Source: Tolypeutes matacus (taxonomy: Eukaryota; Chordata; Mammalia; Cingulata; Chlamyphoridae). From it: 64,000 nt of DNA. The position numbers were made by a program, and so were the translations under genes. Below, piece by piece: positions 34,306-46,827 of this stretch (positions are counted from its first letter, which is position 1; each line of letters begins with the position of its first letter). Location of the stretch: the NCBI GenBank assembly GCA_026826555.1, contig JAKSZT010004976.1, forward strand, positions 9,151,658-9,215,657, written 5' to 3'. A model generated the notes under the pieces. It did not search any database, was not told where the DNA came from, and was given only the letters and a program-made list of their open reading frames with translations.

Positions 34306-37300
34306 AATTCCTTGACAGTAATAACATAGAACATTAATGGATTAAACTTTCTATTCAAGAGACACAGACTGGCAGGGTGGATAAGGAACTATGACCCATC
34401 TATATGCTGTCTACAAGAAACCAACCTTAGACCCAGGGATACAAGGAGACTGAAAGTGAATGGTTGGAAAACAATTTTTACATGCAAACATAATCAGAAA
34501 TGGGCAGGAGTAGCTATACTAATATCGGACAAAATATAGACTTTAAGTGCAAAACTGTTGTAAGAGACAAAGAAGGACACTATATATTAATAAAAGGGAT
34601 ACTCAATCAAGAAGAATGATAATCATAAACAATTATGCACCTAACCAGGGCACCTCAAAATACATGAGGCAAACATTGGAAAAACTAAGAGGTGAAATAG
34701 ATGCCTCTACAATTATAGTGGGGGACTTTAATACACCATTATCACCATTAGACAGAACACCTTGACAGAATATCAGTAAAGAAACAGACCTTGAATAATA
34801 CATTAGAGGATCTGGACCTAATAGACATAAACAGAACATTACACCCAAATAGAGCAGGATATACATTCTTCTTCTTCTTCTTCTTCTTCTTTTTTACATT
34901 TTTATTTTTTAAAATATTTTAAAAGATGTTTAGATTACATAAATATTACACAAAAATTGCAGGGATTTCCATTTTCCCCACCTCCCACTACATATTCTTC
35001 TTGAGCACACATGGACCATTCTTCAGGATAGACCACATGCTAGGCCATAGAACAATTCTCAATGAATTCAGAAAGGCTGAAATTATACAAAGTAAGTTCT
35101 CTGACCACAATGGAATGAAGCTGGAAATCAGTAAGGGGCAGAGAACCAGACTAGGCACAAAGATATGGAAGTTAAACAACATACTCTTAGACAATCAGTG
35201 GGTCAAGGAGGAAATTGCAAAAGAAATCAGTAACTACCTTGAAACGAATGAAAATGACAACGCAATGTATCAAAACCTATGGGATGCAGCAAAAACCATG
35301 ATGAGAGGGAAATTCATAGCCATAAATATTTACATTAAAAAAGAAGAAAGAGCAAAAATCAAAGCCCTAACTGCACACCTGGAGGAATTAGAAAAAGAAC
35401 AACAAACTACCCCAAAGCAAGTAGAAAGAAGGAAATAACAAAGATTAGAGCAGAGCTAAATGAATTTGAAAGTAAGAAAGCACTAGAAAAAATAAACAAA
35501 ACCAAAAGCTCGTTCTTTGAGAAAATTAACAAAACCGACAAACCCTTAGCTAGACTAACAAGGACAAAAAAAGAGAGAAGATGCAAATACATAAAATAAG
35601 AAACGAGGAAGGCGATATCACCACTGACCCCACAGAAATAAAGAGTATCATAAGAGGATACTTTGAAAAATTGTATGCCAACAAGATGGATAATTTAGAG
35701 GAAATGGACAAATTTTGAGAAATATACAAGCAGCCTACACTGATGAAAGAAGAAATTGATGAACTCAACAGGCCAATAACAAGTAATGAGATTGAAATTG
35801 TCATCAAAAACTTCCTAACTAAGAAGAGCACAGGACTAGATGGTTTCACAGGTGACTTCTACCAAACATTCTGGAAAGAACTAACACCAATCCTGCTTAA
35901 ACTCTTCCAAAAAATTGAAGTGGAAGGACCATTGCCTAACTTATTCTATGATGTTAACATCACCTTAATACCAAAGCCAAACAAAGATGCCACAAGAAAG
36001 GAAAACTATAGACCAATCTCTCTAATGAAACTAGATGCTAAAATTCTCAACAGAAAAATTGCTAATCATGTTCAACAGCACATCAAACAAATTATACACC
36101 ATGACCAAGTGGGTTTCATCCCTGGTATGCAAGGATGGTTCAACATAAGAAAATCAATCAATGTAATATAGCACATAAACAGATCAAAAGAAAAAATCAC
36201 ACGATCATCTCTATGGATGTAGAAAAAGCATTTGACAGAGTACAGCACTTTTTCCTGATAAAAACACTTCAAAAGATAGGAATAGAAGGAAACTTCCTCA
36301 ACATGATAAAGGGTATATATGAAAAACCCACAGCTAACCTCATATTGAATGGTGAAATCCTAAAAGCTTTCCCTCTAAAATCTGGAACAAGACAAGGATG
36401 CCCACTGTCACTGCTCTTGTTTAACATTGTGTTAGAAATACTTGCTTGAGCACTTAGGCAAGAAAAAGAAATAAAAAGTATCCAAATTGGAAAGGAAGAA
36501 GTAAAAATTTCACTATTTGCAGATGACATGATCCTATACATAGAAAGCCCTGAGAAATCTACAGCAAAGTTTTTAGAGCTTATAAATGAGTTCAGTAAAG
36601 TGGCAGGTTATAAGACAAAAAATCAGTAGCATTTCTGTACACCAATAATGAGTAATCTGAGGGGGAAATCAAGAAAATAATTCCACTTACAATAGTAAGT
36701 AAAAGAATCAAATACCTAGGAATAAATTTAACTAAAGATGTAAATGACTTGTATGCAGAAAACTACACAACACTGTTAAAGGAAATCAAAGAAGACCTAA
36801 ATAAATGGAAGAATATTCCTTGTTCATCGACAGGAAGAGTAAACATCATTAAGATGTCTATCCTACTCAAACTGATTTACAGATTTAACACAATCCCAAT
36901 AAAAATTACCACAGTATGTTTTACTGAATTGGAAAAGCTAACTATGGAATTTATTTGGAAGGGCAAGGGGCCCCAATAGCCAAAGACATACTAAAAAAGA
37001 AAAACGAAATTGTAGGAATCACACTACCTGACTTTAATACATATTGCAAAACTACAGTGGTCAAAACTGCATGATAATTTGCAGAAGGATAGACATACTG
37101 ACCAATGGAACTGAATTGAGAGTTCTGATATAGATCCCTGCATATACAGTCAACTGATATTTGACAAGACCACCAATCCCATTCAACTGGGAGAGAATGG
37201 CCTCTTCAACAAATGGTGCTTGGAGAATTGGATATCCATATCCAAAAGAATGAGAGAGGAACACCATCTCACACCTTATACAAAAATTAACTCAAGATCT

Positions 37301-38231
37301 AAATATAAGCACAAAGATGATAAAGATCTTGGAAAATAATGTAAGGAAGCATCTTAGGATGTTGTATTAAGAAGTGGTTTCATGAACTTTACACCCAAAG
37401 CACGAGCAGCAAAAGAAAAAATAGATAAATGAGACCTCTTCAAAATTAAAAACTTTTGCACCTCAAAGGAGTTTATCAAGAAAGTGAAAAGGCAGCCTAC
37501 TCAGTGGGAGAAAATATTTGGTAACCATATATCTGATAGGGGCCTAATATTCAGCATATAAAAAGAAACCCTGCACCTCAAAAATAAAAAGACAAATAAC
37601 CCATTTTAAAAATGGGCAAAGAAGAAATACAAATGGCTAAAAAGCACATGAAAAGATGCTCAGCATCACTAGGTATTAGGGAAATGCAAATCAAAATTAC
37701 AATGAGTATCATCTTAAACCCATTAGACTGGTGGCTATTGAAAAAAAAGAGGACTACAAGTGTTGGAGAGGATGTACTGGAATGGAAACACTTATCCACT
37801 GCTGGTGAGAATGTAGAATGGTGCAGCCATTGTGGAGGACAGTTTGGCAGTTCCTCAGGAAGCTAATGATAGAACTGCCATATGATCCAGCAATCCCGCT
37901 GCCAGGTATATACCCAGAAGAATTGAAAGCAGGGACACGAACAGATATATGCACATCAATGTTTGTAGCGGCATTACTCAGTTTTGGCAAAAGTTGAAAA
38001 CAACCCAAATGTCCATCAACAGATGAATGAATAAGGAAATTGTGGTATACACATACAATGGAATATTACTTAGCTATAAGAAAGAATGAAGTGTTAACAC
38101 ACCAGATAACATGGATGAATCTTGAAGACCTTATGTTGAGTGAAGCAAGCCAGGCACTGAAGGACAAATATTACATGACCTTATTGATAGGAATTACACA
38201 AATTGAGCAGACGCACAGAGCGATAGTCTGA
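34306..38231 (+). pseudogene. L1 ORF2 remnant (endonuclease and reverse transcriptase)
   Basis: Visible in order, though spread over several frames: endonuclease start (NINGLNF), CLQET (catalytic Glu region near 34414), GDFNT (34721-34735) and SDHNG (35100-35110). The reverse transcriptase follows with [17 protein letters not shown], the Asp-containing EKAFDR (near 36220) and the catalytic FADD (36516-36527). The C-terminal part includes MEYYLAIRKNE near 38060. The enzyme nicks target DNA and copies L1 RNA into the genome. Many stops and frameshifts, and the insertion at 34874-34988, make this copy non-functional. Confidence 0.85.
34874..34988 (-). mobile_element. Short antisense L1 3' end inserted in L1 ORF2
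   Basis: A CTT/T-rich stretch (tail side) is followed by aaaagatgtttagattacat and ggatttccattttccccacc, the reverse complement of the L1 3' terminus seen at 55670-55745. The flanks tacattcttctt (34862-34873) and tacatattcttctt (34989-35002) look like a duplicated target. The host L1 ORF2 reading resumes after it. Confidence 0.75.
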
Positions 38232-39299
38232 AATATAGGTTTACAGGAGACAGAAAGGGAGAAGAGGGTTGTGAACCAATGGCCATATGGGCAAAATCTA
38301 TGAAAAGATGGAATGGTGTAGCTGTGCAGCGGATGGGCATGACAATGGTGCAGTGATAATATTGGGTTGGGCAGTGCTGGTCTGTGAGGGGAGTAGGGCA
38401 TGGAGGGTGGATTGGACTGTCCATGGAACTGGGGGGAGGGTTGGGGGAGGGAGCAGGTGAACTCTGGGGATTTGCAGATATGTAGTTGAGACTAAAACTT
38501 TGGGAATGTTCTTTTGGTAAATATGGTAGGGGAGGGTTACTGGTTTAGGGTGTTGAACGTGGAGGGCATGTGGGACAGGACACACCTGGGGCAGGGCTAC
38601 TAGGGTGTATATAGTGTTCAACCATTCATAGTATGTTGTATCAGTGGGTGAAGACCCACATAATGAGTGGGAAGGTATTGGACTCCCATCCTGGAGAGTC
38701 CTGCTATCTTCTCGAATAGAAGGGGGTGGGGGGAGTATTTCCAGAGCCTATACAGTGCCTAATAGGGGAGGACAGGCCAATATGTCAAGCCCTCAATGTT
38801 GTTGCCAGTAACTATGAATCTTGTTCTTCAAGGAGAGAAGCTTGGTGGTTGCCATGGGTCCCGAGGGGAGCGGAAGGGAGGAATAGAATAGATGGAACAT
38901 GGGGCATTTTTGGTGCAATGGAATTGTTCTACATGATCTTGCAATGATGGATACATGCCATGCTAAATTTCATCAAAATTAATAAAAGTATATGGTGAAA
39001 AATGTAAACCATAATGTAAATCATTGACCATGTTTAGTAGCAATATTTCAATATTTGTACATCAATTGTAACAAATGTACCATCCACATGTAAAATGTTA
39101 TTAATAGGGGAAAGGAGAAAAGGGGGAAGATGCTGGATATATGGGAATCCCCTATATTCTGTACGTGACTTTTCTGTAATCTAAATCTTCTTTGAAGACA
39201 AAATGAAAAAATTAAGACACTGAGGGAATAAATGGAAGAAAATGTCACTATACATACAACACAACAGATCTTACAGTGATGAAAGACAATGTCAAAAAT

Positions 39300-41040
39300 T
39301 TTTTTAAATTTTATATTTTTTTATTTCAAATTAAAAAAAATTTTTTTTTGTATTTTGTTATTTTTAAAATTATCATTATTATTTCATTTTCTTATTAATT
39401 ATATTTGGTTATTTTGTTGACTTTATTTTTGAAGAAGTTTTGGATCACAGAAGGGTTACAACTGTGGCAGGGGAGGATCACTGGTGTGGGGTGTCAGTGA
39501 TGGGGGATGCATGGGAGGAGGTTCACCTGGGGCATATCTATAAGACATATGAATGCATTCAAGTGTTCATGGGGCATTGTCACCGTGGGTGGAGATTCAC
39601 ACAACAACCGAACAAATATTGAATTCATATCCTGGGGAGCTCTGCCACATTCTCTAATGGGACAGCAAGAATCCCCTGAGTACAGGGGCAGTGACTAGTG
39701 AAGGAGGATGGATAATTGACAGGCCCTTGATTTTGATGCCTGTACTTATGAACCTTTACTTTTAAAATTGAAACTTAGCCTAGTATTATAGGATGCCTAA
39801 GAGTTACCTCCTGAGAGCCTCCTTGTTGCTCAAATGTGGCCTTTCTATAAGCCAAACAGCTTATAAATACATTACCTTCCCCTCAGTGTGGGACATGACT
39901 CCTGGGAATGAGCCTCCCTGGCACTGAAGGATTACTACCAAGTGCCAAGTAGCAATGCAACTGGAAAAAGACCTTAACCAAAAGGGGGAAGGGTTAAGAC
40001 AAATGAGTTTATATGGCTAAGAGACTTTATGTGAGTTGGGAAGTCATTCCAGAGGTTTGCTTATGCACATCTCAGCAGGATCTCATTGAGTGCCAAAGTA
40101 AATACTGCCTCAAACAGCGGGGCTCCTGAGGGCTCTGGAGACACCCAGACACTATAGGCAGGGCAGACAGCTCAGGAATTTGGCACCCTGCCAGTGGGCC
40201 CTACTTTGGAATTTATGTTCCCCAGTGTGACAGAGTTGGACTCAGCTGTGGCTTCCCTACACATGGCTCTTCTGCCCCTTCTATAGGTTATATTTGAACC
40301 TATAGTTAGTACTAGAGTTGATGGGTGTAAGTCCAAGAGACTTAAATCTTTGGGCTGTCCATGGGCCAGTTGGGCCCTGAATCTCAACAGAGTTGCAACA
40401 CCTACTTTCTAGTTCATTGGACTCACACAGGACAACTAGCACGGATATGATGATGGATGACGATCATCCCAAGGAACAGAGAGAGTCTACAACTGCAAGC
40501 AAGATAGTCCCATCCATCTGCCCCATGGATCTAGGCCCCCTCTCAATTAGAGGAGGAATAGGCATCACCATCCCAGAATCCTCAGGATTGGGGAATGAAT
40601 GATGGACTAGAGTAGACTTACTGTTATTTTACTGTAGACTTATTATGTTCTAGCAATGGAAGAACTTTTATCATTGATATGGAGGCAGTGGCCACTGGAG
40701 GTTCTGAGGGGAAGAAGAGGGAAGAATAGGTGTAATATGGGGGCATTTTCAGGATTTGAGTATTGTCCTGAATGGCAGTCAATGACAGACACAAGCCGTT
40801 ATATATCTTGTCATAACTTACATAATTGTGCAGGAGAGAGCATAAACTACAATGTAAACTATAATCCATGCTTAGTGGCAATACTCAAAAATGTGTTCAT
40901 CACTTGTAACAAATGTACACTTATGAAAGGTGTTGTTAATGTGGGAAAGTGTGGGAGGGGTCGGGAGCAAGGCGTATGGGAATCCCCTATATTTTTTATG
41001 TAACATTTATGTAATCTAAGTATCTTTTAAAAAGGATATA
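39300..41040 (+). mobile_element. Second L1 3' region (5'-truncated L1, long 3' UTR)
   Basis: Starts in an AT-rich stretch and continues with gaagttttggatcacagaag, caggggaggatcactggtgt and ggttcacctggggcatatct. It ends tgggaatcccctatattttt, atgtaacatttatgtaatct and an A-rich tail. Several modules parallel the 3' region of the preceding L1 (38520-39215), but about 800 bp in the middle is absent there. That extra part is shared with 54928-55777. Class assignment rests on the shared terminus. Confidence 0.65.
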
Positions 41041-41289
41041 TAGATATATGTATTGAAAAAAAGGGAAAACCTATCTCCACAGGAGGAACATCTTTGCTTG
41101 AACCGAGCTTGAGAAAAGAAACATAAAACACAACATGTTGCTGAACATACTGGAGTTTACGAATCTATGATGCCATTGATTGGGTCACACCACTGTTTTC
41201 TGTATCGCTAAGAATTATTTCATGTATCACTAAGAATTATTGTTTATAAACTTTGTTTTGTGCCTAAAGAGAAGTTTTAGTTTTATTTG

Positions 41290-41597
41290 GATAAAGATGT
41301 CTTTTACCATATGTATTAGACAAAAGGGTGCTGATGCAAAATACCAGAAATCTGTTGGCTTTAATAAAGGGAATTTATTTGGGGTAGAAGCTTACAGTTA
41401 CCAGGCCATAAAGCGTAAGTTACTTCCCTCGCCAAAGTCTGTTGCCATGTATTGGAGCAAGATGGTTGCTGATGTCTGCAAGGGTTCAGGCTTCCTCTTC
41501 CTCTTAAGGCTCCATGGTCCCAGCTTCTTCCAATATCAGCTCTAGGCTGGGATAAGTATCGTCTCTCTCCCGAGGCTCGTTTCTCTCCAGGCTCTGT
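41290..41597. repeat. Possible lineage-specific repeat
   Basis: Segments such as gctgatgcaaaataccagaa, gggaatttatttggggtaga and cttacagttaccaggccata have the look of an interspersed repeat next to a SINE. There is no second copy in the window to prove it. Confidence 0.3.
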
Positions 41598-41963
41598 TGC
41601 TTTGTTTCTTTAGGCAGTACCGGGAGCTGAACCTGGGACCCCCGATGTGGGAGGGAGGCACCTCCATTCTCTGTCTTGTTGTGTCTCTCGTTATGTTTTT
41701 CCTCGTTTCTTTTGTTGCATCATCTTGTCAAGTCAGCACATTGTGCCTACCCATCACATCAGCTCGCCATCCTGCTTGTCCTCTTTTAGGAGGCACTGGG
41801 AACCTCTGCTCCCTGCTTTGTTGTGTTTCTCATTATGTTTTTCTTCTTGTGTCTCTTTTGCATCATCTTGTTGTGTCAGCTTGCCGTGCCTGCCCATCGC
41901 ACCAACTCACTATCTCCCATGTGGTAGGTGGGAGCCCAATTGCTTGAGCCACATCGCTTCTCT
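41598..41963 (-). mobile_element. DAS-type SINE, rearranged composite copy
   Basis: In + strand order: reversed head (gtaccgggagctgaacctgg), linker, truncated head (ggaggcactgggaacctctg), the linker a second time, then a head remnant (ctcccatgtggtaggtggga ... ttgagccacatcgc). The duplicated linker marks it as rearranged compared with 47131-47504. Confidence 0.8.
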
Positions 41964-42519
41964 TAATATGCATGGTAAGTTACCCAGCCTTTATTGTGTG
42001 GGCAGAGGATTTTTTCTGATAGGGTAAAACAAAACAAAAATATCTATGCCAGAAATGTCTTACCCAACTCTTTAGCTAGAACAACCATGGGAGGCCTTGA
42101 AGGTTGAAGTCAGAAGGCTCTTCTGACCCCATGCTTTTCCTCATCACTGTTACTTTGCTGGGGAGGGAGAGGAGCTGAGTCACCTCAGGTGTGTGCCCAC
42201 AGAGGTGGGGAGCAAGCAGGATGAGCGGACCTGCTCTCTCTTCCAGGAAATGCCAGAGGCACAGTGGGGTGCTTTGGTTTTAAGCTTTGAGCCACTGGGG
42301 AAAATTGAAATGGATTGGGTTTGGGTATCATTCACCTCATGAAAAGGAGAACATAACTTGGCTTCTACTGAAGCACAATATTAATAGAAAATGTTGTGGG
42401 AAAGAGGAAGTACAGCATGGTGATGGAGGGGATGGTCTTTGGGCAAGGCAGACATGAATGACAGGCTTCGTGTACTTGATGCTCACCAGCTATGATATCT
42501 CAAGCTGGCCTTGAACCTA

Positions 42520-42860
42520 TTTAAGGGGTGGGCCCTAAGAGTGACAAACATTCTTCGAGGGCTGTGTGCCAAGTGGTGCTTCAAGTGATTTGTTTTTTTT
42601 TAAGGAGGTACCAGGGAGCAAACCCAAGACTCGTATAAGGAAAGCAGGCACTCAACCATTGAACTACACCTGCTCCCCTCAAATGATTCTTATACCTCGC
42701 CTCAGTTATTTTCACAACTACCTCATGAGGGGCTCAGAATGAAGGCAGGAAGCCATGAAGTGACTGGTTAAAAGTCACAGAGTGAGCAGAGGGTTGAGCC
42801 AGGGTTCAACCCCCAATCATGCAGCTGCAGAGCCTGCTCACTGACCTGCTGCTCCATGCT
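42520..42860 (-). repeat. MIR SINE, antisense, split by a DAS-SINE
   Basis: The left part has gggctgtgtgccaagtggtg; the right part continues with tattttcacaactacctcat, agtcacagagtgagcagagg and agccagggttcaaccccc. The DAS-SINE at 42591-42678 sits between them. Confidence 0.6.
42591..42678 (-). mobile_element. DAS-type SINE monomer
   Basis: A T-run, then aaggaggtaccagggagcaa and actcaaccattgaactacac. Flanks tcaagtgatt (42581-42590) and tcaaatgatt (42679-42688) are a target-site duplication with one change. Confidence 0.85.
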
Positions 42861-42867
42861 CTCTGCT

Positions 42868-42965
42868 CCTGCCTCATATTTGGGTGGGTGTGAGGATAGA
42901 ATGAGAATATGTACCAGGGTGCCTGGCACATAGTACTTGCTCAATAAACACCAGCGACTGTTACT
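42868..42965 (+). repeat. MIR SINE, 3' end
   Basis: tgtgaggatagaatgagaat, tgcctggcacatagtacttg and ctcaataaacaccagcgact follow the 3' end of MIR. Confidence 0.55.
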
Positions 42966-44984
42966 CTATTGCCATTGTTGTTGTGGAAAGGGAGTGGGAT
43001 GATGCCTTCCCTTCTTTCAGCGTACCTCAAGCTGTCTCCTCTGATGCCACAGCAGCCCATGATGCTTTTGATTCATTCTTCTTGTTCTTAGCTAACTGAG
43101 CACAAATGGAGTTAAGCATAGGAAGGAAACCAACTGGAGTCCATTCCCATGGATGTCCTGACTAGAGAAGTGCCCTCCATGCCCCCCTGCAGGAGAAGCA
43201 CATCTCCATCTCTTTTGGATTTTGCCTTTCCAAGGCAGTGTGTTATCTCTGGGTCTGGACTGATAAACTGAACACAGCTCATCCAACAAGGGACCCGGAA
43301 AAACCATTGGTGGGAGTGATGCCAGCGATTATGGAGGAACGAGGCTATGCCTAGGCACAGACGTTGTAGTTCATCTGACTTGTCTCCAGCTGCTGGCCCT
43401 GGTTGTCACCATTCAAACAGGGATGTAGGAACAAGAGAGTTAATTTCCTCCTTGAGCAGGCAGGTGTGACTTTTTGGAAAGCCTAATTATAGCCAAATCA
43501 CAGGGCTTAACTTTTTCAAAGACACCGAGTTAAGCCACAATTATGGCTGAGTGCACCGCATTGATTGCCCTCATTTTAAGAGGTTTGCCCATCTTGCAAG
43601 AATGAAAAAGATCAATTGAGGAGAGAGGATATGGCTGCACACCTATGGCCACAGCTCCAGTCATTGCATTTCAGCGACAAGATATTAACAAATTGCTATC
43701 TATCATCTAAAGCCTTGTATACAAGATATACCATGAGATGAATCAATGTAATTAGGAAGGGATTGAAAGATGCTTCAAGTGGCACGAAGTGCAAAGGGAA
43801 CCAACAGGAATGAAGGCCTTGAAAGGGGAAATTTCTAGCCCCCATGTTTGTTGGAAGGTGTGTGCTGTGGTCAGGGTTGGGCTTTAGCAGTATCTCAGTC
43901 TCCTTCTTGTCCTGTTCCAGGATGGTGGGGGAATGTTAGGAGTTGGAGTTAGGGGATTATATCTAAGATATTGAGGATGGGATGGTTAGACTGGGGTATG
44001 CTTGAGAGGACAATTTTCCAGGGAAACCAGGAACCCCTGAAACTTCTCCTTGGCTAAAACAACATGGTCCTTTGCCTGAAGTTCTCCCAAGAGATCAGTG
44101 TGGAAAAGAGGCAAAGCCAGGCTCAGTTGCTTCAGTGTCTTAACAGATTTGGCTGTGCACTCATGGCCATGTGGATGGCTCTGTTTCCCAATGCAGGTGG
44201 GCAAAAGAGCCTCAATCTGATAAAGAGGGCTCCTGGGAGGACAAACGAGTCTCTAAAGTGAGAAAAGGGAGAGGGGCAGGAGGATCGGGGGAGAGGCAAA
44301 GGAGCCAAGTGAAGGCTCCGTGCCTTCTCCATTCCAGCTGTGGCCAAGAGGCATCCTCACCTCTGACCAGCCCACTCAGTGTGATACCCCTCTGGGAAGG
44401 TCTCAGGGGCAAGAGGCAAAGAGAGGCCAGCAGGGTCCACGGAGGTGTCATGCCCCCACTGGGATGAATGGCTGCAGCACTGCATAGGGACCAGCTTCTA
44501 AGAGCTTCATCTGCTGGCAAAGAAGGAGGAGGCTGGGTGGGATGTGTCTGGGACACCTAGTCCCCTTCTGTGCTGGAGGGAGGGCTCAGGAGCATGCTCT
44601 GGGAAGGAAGGGGTGAATCTGATTAAAGATGTTTTACAGTTTCATGCAATTATGTTGTCTATGGCTGGCAAGCTCCATTGGGGAGAGCTAACAGCAACAA
44701 GGTGGCCTGGCTGACCCCGTGGGTGACCTTCACTCTGTTTCCATAGCCACAGGCTAATGATGGTACCCGGGCTCCAGCTGCTGCCTCACACACGTGCGTG
44801 GGGAAAAGTGGGGGTAGGTGGAGTGTGGGTGATCTGATCTGAAGTCACGTCTCTAAAAGGTGCCAAAGCCCATGCTCAAAAGACAGGGTGATGTGGTGAA
44901 TGGGAACTAGAATCGGGCTTCTAATTTGCATGTGTTCTGAGGTAGGTCCCCCAAATGCTGAGTCATGTTTTCTTAAACTAGGTC

Positions 44985-45180
44985 AGGGTCGGCAAACCTG
45001 GTCTGCTGCCTGGATTGGAGAATCAAATCCACCCATTTGATCACATACTATCAAGGCTTGCTTTCATGCTTACAGTGGCAGACTTGAGTCATTGCAACAG
45101 AGACCCGAAGGCCTGCAAAGGATAAGATACTTGCTACCTGGCTCTTAGTAGAAAAGGTGTGCTGAGCCCTGATGTAGAGC
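44985..45180. repeat. hAT-type MITE
   Basis: gggtcggcaaacctggtctg, gagtcattgcaacagagacc, gaaggcctgcaaaggataag and tacttgctacctggctctta follow a common mammalian hAT-Charlie MITE whose ends read as ggtcggcaaac. It is diverged. Confidence 0.6.
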
Positions 45181-45857
45181 ATGGAGAGAATGGAACTCTT
45201 GACAGGCTTATTGGTGAGGATCACATGGAATAATACTTCCTTGTTAGGGACTGTGAAACATGTTATAGCCATGACTGGCCACAATCATTAGGAGCAATCG
45301 GCCGATGTAGTCTGTTTCCTATCTGAGAGTGGAAACAGGGGTAGCATCTTGGGTAATATTCCAAATAGTGCGATGTAAGAGCACAAAGGAAGCTTCTGGT
45401 CACCCAGATCCCCTTCCTGAGCACGGGCCACACTACAGCAGGGGATGGCAGATCCGACTGGATCTCCAAAATGAAGAGTTAATCTTTAAATCTAAGTGTT
45501 CCTTACCCAGGTTGATTACAAAGGCAGATCTCCTTGGCAGGGCAACCACCCAGCCAGGTGTCACCACCTACCCATGCCTGTTCGTGAGTCCATACCTGAG
45601 AAGGTTGTTTCCTATGATGCTGTTGAGATGGGTGCAAGGAAGGAATGGGAGTTTATGGAAAAGGTCATTTTGAACCCCCTGGGCAACCACCCTCCCCCCA
45701 CCCCACCCCACCCCCCAGTCAGGAAGAAGTGCTACTGAAAGCAATAGCAGATGAGCAAGTGCTTAGAATTGGATACCATTGGAAGAGGGGGCATTAAGAC
45801 AAAGGTGGGGAGAGGGCACTTGAGAAAACTCTCAAAATTGTTTGTTTCTCTAGATAC

Positions 45858-46069
45858 TTTTTTTCTTTTAGAGGTATTGGGGCTAGAGATCGAACCCAGG
45901 ACATGGCACGTGGGAAGCCGGCGCTCAACCACTGAGCCACATGGGTCCCCCTGAGTTGGTTTTTTCATTTGTTTGCTTTTTTTAATTTTTATTTTTAGGA
46001 GGCACTGGGAATCAAACCCAGGACTTCCCGTATGGGAAGCAGGTGCTCAACCACTTGAGCCACATCTGC
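45858..46069 (-). mobile_element. DAS-type SINE, two heads, exact 12-bp target-site duplication
   Basis: Two reversed heads (gatcgaacccaggacatggc ... gagccacatgg, and ggcactgggaatcaaaccca ... gagccacatctgc) are joined by a T-rich linker. The target ttctctagatac occurs at 45846-45857 and 46070-46081. Confidence 0.92.
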
Positions 46070-46827
46070 TTCTCTAGATACATTCTTTATGTATGACATG
46101 CATTCAGGGTGGAGGTATCCATCCACCGTTCATTTGCCATAAAAATGTTGCGGTGTTATTTAACAGTTTTCAGTGGGGAACAAATGAACAGATTAAAAAA
46201 AAAAAAAACTGGCTACTACAGAATGCAAATGGATTCTTGGAAATTCACAATCTCCTTTTTTAAACTGACAAACCCTGCAGAAGCTTTGAGTTTTGGAGTA
46301 GGATGATAGAAAACAAGAAGGAAGATTCCCTTCCTCCTTTATTTCTTCCTAAAGGGCACCTATTTTTCATCTTCCTCAAAGATGAGGTCCTTTCCCGATA
46401 GCTATGCCTTGTCAATTCTTTCTTCCTATTGGTATTTAATTAGCTGCCATTGGCACAATTCCAGTTCGACAGAGTGGAAGAGAAAACGTGTGTTGAAATT
46501 GCAGTTGCCATATGCTTGAAATATTTGGGAGCTGGTAACTGTGCATCCCCAGCAACAGGCAGCTGGAGAGTAATTCATACGTCAACTAAGGCAGCCCGTG
46601 GACAGCAAGACACCAACAAGGAACAAAGGTCAGAGCCATTGAGCTTCACATGCTCCTACTTAAGCACAGCATAGCTGGTGATGGGGCATTAACGAACCCC
46701 AACAGAACAATGAAGAAAAGAATGAATCTGTTCACTCCTAGGGCTCAGGAAGGTGCACAGCCAACCCTGTGCTTAGAGCTGCCCTCTGAGAAAGGCTGGG
46801 GAAAACCAGCTTTTCATTCTGCAGCAT

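Larger units (their letters stand above)
32281..39215 (+). mobile_element. LINE-1, near full-length, inactive
   Basis: Order: T-rich 5' region (32281-33230), ORF1 remnant (33231-34205), ORF2 remnant (about 34306-38231), and a G-rich 3' region ending tgggaatcccctatattctg and an A-rich stretch. The length of about 6.9 kb suits a mammalian L1. Stops and frameshifts in both ORFs show it is dead. A small antisense L1 3' fragment interrupts ORF2 at 34874-34988. The exact 5' start is uncertain. It is antisense to PCSK2. Confidence 0.88.

Noticed and set aside
34926..35438. A 170-codon frame that might be read as an intact protein
   Set aside because: Its first 30 or so codons come from an antisense L1 3' fragment; the rest is L1 ORF2.
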